Shown in pieces: positions 57,011 to 64,000 of a stretch of DNA of 64,000 nucleotides. Within the stretch, counting starts at the first letter, position 1. Each line of letters starts with the position of its first letter. A program made the translations under genes and the position numbers. The stretch covers positions 7,881,730 through 7,945,729 of the forward strand of contig CAIIXF020000007.1 of assembly GCA_903813345.2 (NCBI GenBank), written 5' to 3'. Under the pieces are notes generated by a model. The model saw only the letters and a program-made list of their open reading frames with translations. It was not told the DNA's origin and searched no databases. This DNA is from Owenia fusiformis. Its lineage: Eukaryota > Annelida > Polychaeta > Sabellida > Oweniidae.

Positions 57011-58744
57011 CCTTGTATTTGCACTTGTATCAAACATGGAACAACCATACATTTAATATCATATCCAATATGTAATATCATTAAAACTGATTAGTAGATT
57101 ATACGCCAACGGTTCTCATGAAACAGAGATTAATAATGACCAAATTGAGAATATCTAATATTGGTAAGAGATAAGTGGTTTGCTGACATTTAGATTTGTC
57201 TAAGAGGATTTAATTGATATTTTACCTTATCTATCCTGATATTCATGAAAAGAATGTGAATTTAATAGAACTGTCCTGATAGCTGGTCATGAAGTTGAGA
57301 GTTATAAATAAGAAGTCATGACTTTTCTTATCTATACATTTTAAGAGCTCTATATAAGTAGTTTTCAAGCTAATAGGAATGTATGATTGAAAAGCTTATT
57401 AGGTTTTTCCTTCTTGAGAAGGAAGGAAATTGATGATTTATTTCGGGAATTTGAAAGTTTAATTATTTTAACATTTTTTCCTGTGAATTATTTTGTGATT
57501 TATAAATCCTATGAATAAATGGCTCTCTCTATTTCATAAATTTTCTCTATTTTTCTCACTTTCTTACTTTTCTTTATAATTAAGAGTGGTAACTGTGTGC
57601 TTGTTCACTTATTTCCTTGCTAATTCCATTTTTTTGTTATCTACCTTATTTTGTATTTTATCGGCCCCTTAATTGTTTTTCTTATATAAAGAATGATGTC
57701 ATATAATATTGAATCATCAGAATAATAAAGTTATGATATCTATTTCATGTTTGATATCAAAGTCTGTAATTATCTTTTATTGCCTCCATTGTTACATTAA
57801 TTACTGAATTATGGTCACTTTCCCCAGGTTTAATTACAGTCAGGGCAAATGAGTCATCAAATTACAAGACTTGTTAGACATGTTTTTAATTGATTAATTG
57901 TGTGAAAATACATTTATGTATACTTTATGTACTTATTCAATAAACTGTTCTTTAATACTAGAGTAAAAAGAAAATACTTTCATCATAACTTAGTAATTAA
58001 AATTTTATAATGAAATATTAAATATACCAGTTTCAACTTAAGATGGATGCCTCTAGATTAAAAACACCATTCATACTTATATTGCCAGCATTTGACTGAC
58101 ATTCTGAAATAAAAAATCTTTAAGTTAATTGATCAGTTTCACACATAACCACAAGAAAACATGAACAATAAGGATTGTCTAAACTAAGGCATTTCTTATG
58201 CCATGCATTAGACTGAGTTACATTAAAGGGATATTTATCTTTGAAATACATAAGTTCCAAATGTCATTAATCAGTGCTTAGTTGCTTAAAGAGAGAAGCA
58301 AAAGCAATTTGTAAAGCTGATAAATTGGCAAAAAGTATTGCTTGATTTCATATCTGTCACCATGACTACTTTTTTCCCCTTAATTACCATCAATAAAAGG
58401 TCAATGTAACTTCTTAAGTAGACATAACAGAAGGGGAACATACATTAGTGATATTGCAACTGTTTCATTTACGTCAGCATCTACTTACATCTAAGCATCT
58501 ACTTACATAATTACCAGGTTCAAAGTTGTTGCCAAGTACCAATTTACCTGATTGATGTCATTCATATACTCATCACATCTTTCTGGTTTTTTATTTAAAG
58601 CAGATATGAAATGGTATTTTTAACCTAAAGGAATCAATATAATTTTTTGATAGATGTATTTGGACATGTTTTCTAATCAGTAGTGTGAAAACTATTTCAC
58701 TCTAACGATCGTTATAGCTGCTTAATAAGCAATATTCGAATTGG

Positions 58745-58950
58745 TTGTGACGTTATTGGCCCCCACGTGATCTTTCACTGGCCCCCACGTGGACCGTTTT
58801 GGTCCATTAGATCATGACGTCATAATGCCAAAATGTTTTGTTATTTGTTTACACAACAATCCTATGGTTGCCGTGACGTTGTGATTACTATGGAACCAAT
58901 AAACCAAAGCTATAATTTGTATATGACGTTACTAATCATGTGGGGGCCAA
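58745..58950. repeat. Inverted repeat with CACGTG and CRE sites
   Basis: ggcccccacgtg occurs twice in tandem (58758 and 58780) and its complement (catgtgggggcc) at 58937. Between lie TGACGTCA (58815-58822) and two tgacgtt half-sites. The mirrored layout suggests a small inverted-repeat element carrying regulatory-type motifs. Confidence 0.5.
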
Positions 58951-59545
58951 TTTGATTTATCAGTTAGTTTTATTTCGTTATCTATGACCGTTAGCAGTTA
59001 TCTAACATTTATTTTATAATGGCTATCGCAAGAACTCTACGGTGGGCTTACAATGGAGAAAACCGCATTTTTGTAGCCGCAAGTTGAGAAAAGCTATTTC
59101 AGTTGTCCTTTAAGCATACCACTGACGGTTCTTGGGTGTTTTTTTAGGGGCTCGATTAGTAGGCCTTTTTTGGTATAAATGGACCTTTTAAGGCTTTTTT
59201 AATTTTAGCCTAAATTGTCAAGAAAATGGGACTCAACTTTTAAAAATTTGCCTACTTTTCCACCTTTGGGCACCTACGTTGTTGGTTCCTGGATCTGCCC
59301 CTGCATACTGTGTCCTCATTCATTCTGATAATCATCACATATTTCTGTTTGGCAGTCAAGGTTGGAAAGAATTAAGATAAAATGACGTCTTGAGCGGGAA
59401 GGAGATGCCATGATGATTTTTATGTGATAAGCTAGCCCCTGTAATGTCATCATTTTTCCTCTAGTAGGGAAGACCGTGTATCCCCCTCTGCGTCTCTCTC
59501 TCGCTCTCTCTGTCTTCTCCCTTACCTGAGAAAGAGAGGAATGAG

Positions 59546-59631
59546 CAGTGGCGGATCCAGGAACCAACAAGGGCGGGGGCCCAAAATGTCGGTCTTAGAA
59601 AAAACATGGCCTCCCCCCGGATCCGCCACTG
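59546..59631. mobile_element. 86-bp mini-element with 13-bp inverted ends
   Basis: CAGTGGCGGATCC at the left and GGATCCGCCACTG at the right, bordered on both sides by ATGAG, a 5-bp direct repeat. CAGTGGCG-type ends are common in non-autonomous DNA elements. A related end in the opposite orientation lies at about 59283-59309. Confidence 0.75.
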
Positions 59632-60136
59632 ATGAGGTAGATAAATGGTTTAACCTAATTAAGAGCGAGGGGAAAAAGGAATTAGCAAGACTATTTCTCA
59701 AGTACATTATCTCTTTCTTACTAAGTCAGGAAAAGACAGGGAGGAAGGGGAGATCTAAATACGTAATATAAGAAAATTACATACCTACGTAGAAAATTAA
59801 TATAATTTATCATTTGCGGAAATGATTTTCTCTTAATATTACAATATGCTGAGAATATTTCCTGATCAGCCCCTATGATGTAATATCATTACCTTCTCAA
59901 GCATAATCTATATCAGAACCTTATCCTGGGACTACTTTTAGCTAATCAGACATATATTTAATTAGATTTTTTCCGGTCAAGGCAAAGGAAATTTTTCATT
60001 AATGATGTGTAATTGTACCAATTTTCATATTATGCCATTATTTCTTGGTTAAGGTGAAGTTCTATATTGTTTACTTGAACATTCCATTTAATTATATCAA
60101 ATATTTTTATGAATGTTGATTTATTGTACTCATTTC

Positions 60137-60316
60137 AGTGATCTCCCCAGCATTAAAGCAAGTGGGCACAGCACCCACTTGAGATTTTGAAAATAGGCTC
60201 GCACCCACCTGAAAATCCATTTGCACCCACTTGAAAAATTGGCATATTTTAACCAATTTTGGTCTATATTTTGAAAACGAGAACTTATTTGCACCAACCT
60301 GAGAGAAAATCCAGGT
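60137..60316 (-). repeat. Dispersed repeat family 2, inverted copy
   Basis: The reverse complement of the 33455-33648 copy: cagtgatctccccagcatt, agcaagtgggcacagcaccc, then gcacccacctgaaaatcc. It is well preserved in the region shared with 37985-38160. Confidence 0.78.
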
Positions 60317-62993
60317 GAGAGCACTGCATTTTATGTTCTTACATGAATTTCTATGGGCAAAGCAAAAGTTGTTATTGTTTGTGACTCACACAAGTCTAAA
60401 ATTACTGATTTTTCTACCTCTGAGTAACCATGGTGAAATCTTTGGATTTTACCATAAAAAAGTTACATGCTTGAAATTGATAGTTGGTAGCATATGGTGA
60501 TCATTCAGTCAAGTTCACTGTCAGTCAGGTTAGAACATGCCCAAAAATTAAATTGCTCAATAACATGACTGAAGACATCCAAATAGAGAAGATGGGCTGA
60601 ATTAACAATAAACAAGTTGATAAACATTTAATATGTACATTTATTGTATACATGCGTCAATATAGGAGGAATTTTGGATTTCTTCCCGGAGAAAATATAT
60701 GAATACATTATATCTAAAGTAACACCAAATGTACAGGCAGATGGGGATCCAATTCCTCTCTACCTGTGACTCACTCAGCATTGCATTCAATTATACCTGT
60801 TCCTGTTGTGTTATATGCAAAACATATGAGATTGATTTTCTATCACTGCGATACAATATATAGAAGGATTGGTATTGATGAATGGTGAAACATCATGCAA
60901 AGGGAATCCATTTCTCATTTAAGTCGTCAATGGAATCGAACCCATTTCACTCCGACTTCCTCAGACTTACCACCTCCTTTAAAAACAAAGCAGAATTAAC
61001 TCATTTCATGTACTAGTTTTCCTTCCAGAAATAGAAACTGAGAAATGGCAACATCATAATTCATCAATTTTTCTGTTAGTTCCTTCTTGACTCTCACAGT
61101 ATTTTGCATATTTACATATAATATCATGTTGACATTTAGAGCCCCCTACGAATGTAACTTTGAAATGTGCTATGTTATTTGAGAATATTCAAGGATAACT
61201 TCATGAATATCATCAACCTGTACAATATAGATACTGTGATTAGTTCTGTTATCAATTATAATCCTACATGTACACTCAGTAATTAAATTAACAGCCGATA
61301 AGAATGGTAAGTAAGGTTTGTTACCTATGAACATGACAGCATGATGATGAAGACTGAGAGAGGTCAGTAACCAGTACCCTTTTCAAAATTTTGATATCAC
61401 ATTTTGAATAAAACACTCTTCAGATAAGAGATAATATTTGGTTCAGTCTTTTCCACTCAAACTATTTTGGCAGCTACTCTTGGGGTCATTCAGATCTCTG
61501 AAGAAATTGAAATTACTGGTTCCCTTGCAATCTGTTCATGAAACTGTATTTGCCAAGAGTAATAGGATGACGTAAATAGGGAGGGATTTAGTTTAAGGAC
61601 TCGATGTGAGACAAAAACAACCAGGCCTGGATTATTTAGATTTCTTGGCTTTTCATGTAAAATATCAAAGGTAATTGGAGGTGGGACTAAAATGTACGTT
61701 GATATTTAAAAAGGTAAACAAGTTATGATGCAATACAAAACAGACCTTTATAAGACTGATCAACTTCATCTCGGTCTCTTTGAATTACTGGTACTTTCTG
61801 CATCTGTCAGTCAGATGTCAGTATCAATCAGTGTGGTAGATCTGAATGAATTCTCGCTCAAGCACCAGCACTTGAGGGGCTATTAAATTATACAATTATC
61901 GGTCTTAGTAAGAGGCTAGTACACTTGTGTGGTGTCAAGCCCAGGGTAAATAATGCATTATTTTTGAATGATGCATAATCACTCATTCCCAGCTGGTAAA
62001 CACTGCAGAGTGAGTAAACCAAGGTGAATGCAAGAACAGAGTGCCCTATATGTCCTGGTAATGAAAATAGCATGATCCTCACCTTTCTCTATTTATCATT
62101 TTATTTCGGTCATGGCATGGCAGGTGTGTTGTTTTTGTCAGAAAAATGTATATTTCTGTTATATGTGGAACAGTTGTCCTATCAGTAAGTGGGTCATGTT
62201 TGAGTTCCAGAGAGGGAGAGGGGGGTGGGGCATGGATGCAAGACCAAATGGTCTAACACCAAGTCGAGAATTTGAAAATTGCCTTGCACCTACTGTATTT
62301 GAAACTCCTATTATTCAATTTACTATTCAAGTAAACTTCACGTCATTATAAAATCAATTTTGGACAAAATAAATGAAAAATCAATTTAGTACAATGAGAA
62401 ATGATTTATAATCCCTGACCTACTAGTTCATGTGCTGCTATGGGTACCCTACTATGAACCCCTAAGCTCTCTTTCAGAAGGAAAACCAAATTATTGAAAA
62501 GGCTAAGCCACAAGCATTTAATATTTTCATATGCTCTGTGATGTTTTTCTTTACCTTTGTACCTATCATTAGAGTATCAGTTCTGGCATTTCTTTCAAAA
62601 TGTTACCATTTGTTCTTCGAGGTTCCGTTATTAATCATGACTTTGAAATGTTGTGTTGAATTTGCAAGAATACCTGATTTAATGAGCTGTGTTGTTTATA
62701 TGTTTATTGTTTGTATGTTTTGGGAGAACAGTTCTCGTTAATACCTCATCTGGATAAAGGTGTTTCTGATAATCACAGTAATATAGATAGAACTGATGGC
62801 TACAGTAAATAGTAATATTTACATCTGTCGGTTCACATTATCTTGTTTGATAGCTTGTCTAAATTGATATATCTAAATGATGTTAGCATTCTTTGTGTGT
62901 ATATATATTATTGACTCTTAATCATGAGAGGCTCTCTTACATATGGGCCACTAAATACCCTTTCAATATACCTTGATCAACACTCATTATCCC

Positions 62994-63720
62994 AACGAAC
63001 GAAGTTCGTTAGGGATATAGTGAAGCCCTCCGTCCGTCCATCTGTCCGTCAGTCAGTCAGTCCGTCCGTCTGTCCGGAAGATAACTCAAATACTAGTCGA
63101 CAGATTTTCTTCATATTTAGTGGAAAGATGTATATTGGTGAATAGTTTTTTCAAGATGGCCGCCGCTTTAAAAATGACGGGACTTTTTCACAAAAATCAT
63201 AAATTTTTCATTCTAAACCAAAGTAATTAATATTATTGTTTGAAATTTTGGTAGTGTATTCACAACATTTATCTATTTCACATATATTCCGTGTTTTTCA
63301 TCCTGACCCCCAGGAAAACAGAAATTTTTGCTAATTTTTAGATCTTTCTGAAGTATAGCTTTATTATACTCAAATGAAAGGCAATTAAGAGTAGATTGCA
63401 AATATTGTATCTTTTGTCTGATTCGAGCCTCGTAAAATTCAAAATGGCCGTCTAATGTACGATTTCGCAATAATTTTTCGATCCCTTCAAAGTATGGCTA
63501 TATTATACTCAAATTGAAGGAATTTTGGAGTAGATCACAATTATGGTATTATTTTTCAGATTTGTACCTCAGAAAATTCAAAATGGCTGCTTTGCAGGAA
63601 TTCGCAATTCTAAAATCTAATTTTTTCATTTTCAACCAAAGTAATGAGTATAATTGATTGAAATTCAGTAATTGATATTTTGTTCATTGGGATTTGCTAC
63701 TCCGCGGAGTTGCCGTTATC
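62994..63720. repeat. Dispersed element with CCGT/CAGT microsatellite and tandem units
   Basis: The palindrome cgaacgaagttcgtt is followed at 63027-63077 by a ccgtccgtc/agtcagtcag run. Then two or three tandem diverged units of about 140 bp follow, with shared tattatactcaaatgaagg, gagtagat and aaattcaaaatggc (63340-63450 and 63480-63590). It ends with the palindromic ctccgcggag near 63702. It resembles a dispersed repeat rather than a gene. Confidence 0.6.
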
Positions 63721-64000
63721 TAGTTGAATGAGAGATAATCCTTTGATCATCTACTCTTCTACTAGAAAACGAACTAAAATATACAAAAGTTAGGATAAAT
63801 TAAAATGTTTCTATTTTTACATAAACTGTTTCAATATGGTCATTTGATTGCTTATTTTTTAAATTCAAAGTAGTCACAAACATAACTGTTTTGACTATAG
63901 CTCTCTGTCTCATTTAGCTCCATTTTCTTAAAACCTTGCTGCCTTATTGAGCTCTCTGTTTTAGTCAGAGGGTAGAAATTATTAGCATCTTGTCTTCAGG

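Larger units (their letters stand above)
47503..64000 (+). other. DRAK downstream intron sequence, open at window end
   Basis: Sixteen kilobases with no recognisable continuation of the kinase domain. Elements are listed separately: the long inverted-repeat element at 48779, the MITE at 51905, the promoter-like element at 52425, the boxes near 58745, the mini-element at 59546 and the tandem region at 63000. The last bases (cttgtcttcag-g) look like an acceptor, but the next base does not fit the expected proline codon. Confidence 0.55.

Noticed and set aside
63989-64000. Acceptor-like end of window (cttgtcttcag|g) as the next DRAK exon
   Set aside because: Exon 47364-47502 ends in phase 0 after lysine and the next residue should be proline (ccn). 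A following g does not fit.
1-64000. CRISPR array, operon or phage-like system
   Set aside because: Spliced genes, metazoan protein families and repeat content show a eukaryotic chromosome. The tandem arrays have no spacer-repeat alternation.

Overview
This is eukaryotic, AT-rich nuclear DNA with GT-AG introns. It has symmetric-phase exon shuffling, an animal-type ZNFX1 gene, an animal-type DRAK (STK17) kinase gene, and many MITEs and inverted-repeat elements. These point to a metazoan, most likely a marine invertebrate (ambulacrarian, cephalochordate or lophotrochozoan); the phylum cannot be settled by reading. No bacterial-style operons, CRISPR arrays, rRNA or convincing tRNA genes were seen.

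Layout. (1) 302-7297, plus strand: the 3' part of a gene made almost entirely of phase 0-0 exons, each coding one cysteine-rich module of 45-60 residues (13 exons, 14 modules). The modules resemble the Dickkopf N-terminal cysteine-rich pattern, fall into recurring types A, B and C, and show a duplicated A-B-C exon triplet. (2) 7300-15390: mostly repeats. There is a 64-85 bp tandem array, an orphan laminin-G-like exon candidate, a 1.9 kb foldback element whose arms carry 21-bp near-palindromic repeats, and a nested pair of inverted-repeat elements. (3) 15390-21549, plus strand: a ZNFX1 homologue (SF1 RNA helicase, NFX1-type zinc fingers, C-terminal RZ finger). One giant exon is followed by a small last exon that completes the RZ finger. 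(4) 24009-28726, minus strand: a structurally complete Ngaro-type tyrosine-recombinase retrotransposon (gag, RT-RNase H, tyrosine recombinase). Its split direct repeats are identical copy to copy (A1-body-B1-A2-B2), which suggests recent insertion. (5) 32415 to beyond the window end, plus strand: the 5' half of a DRAK/STK17 serine/threonine kinase gene. Three exons (32415-32579, 42295-42507, 47364-47502) join in frame from the glycine loop to the catalytic HLDLK. Further exons must lie beyond 64000, or I missed them.

The large DRAK introns hold most of the unusual structure. Two near-identical ~375 bp elements (39230-39607 and 52425-52795), each flanked by its own perfect 9-bp target duplication, carry a Pol II promoter-like layout (CCAAT/ATTGG, CRE, TATA) on the kinase's strand and end in a splice-donor-like sequence. 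Also present are a TA-flanked element with 131-bp terminal inverted repeats enclosing four CACGTG boxes, a 27-bp minisatellite with an open frame, a TA-flanked 194-bp MITE, and several dispersed repeat families.

The genes are independent eukaryotic genes, not a gene cluster. ZNFX1 is a known innate-immunity and small-RNA factor, DRAK is an apoptosis-linked kinase, and the cysteine-rich protein is probably extracellular. I see no sign that they act together.
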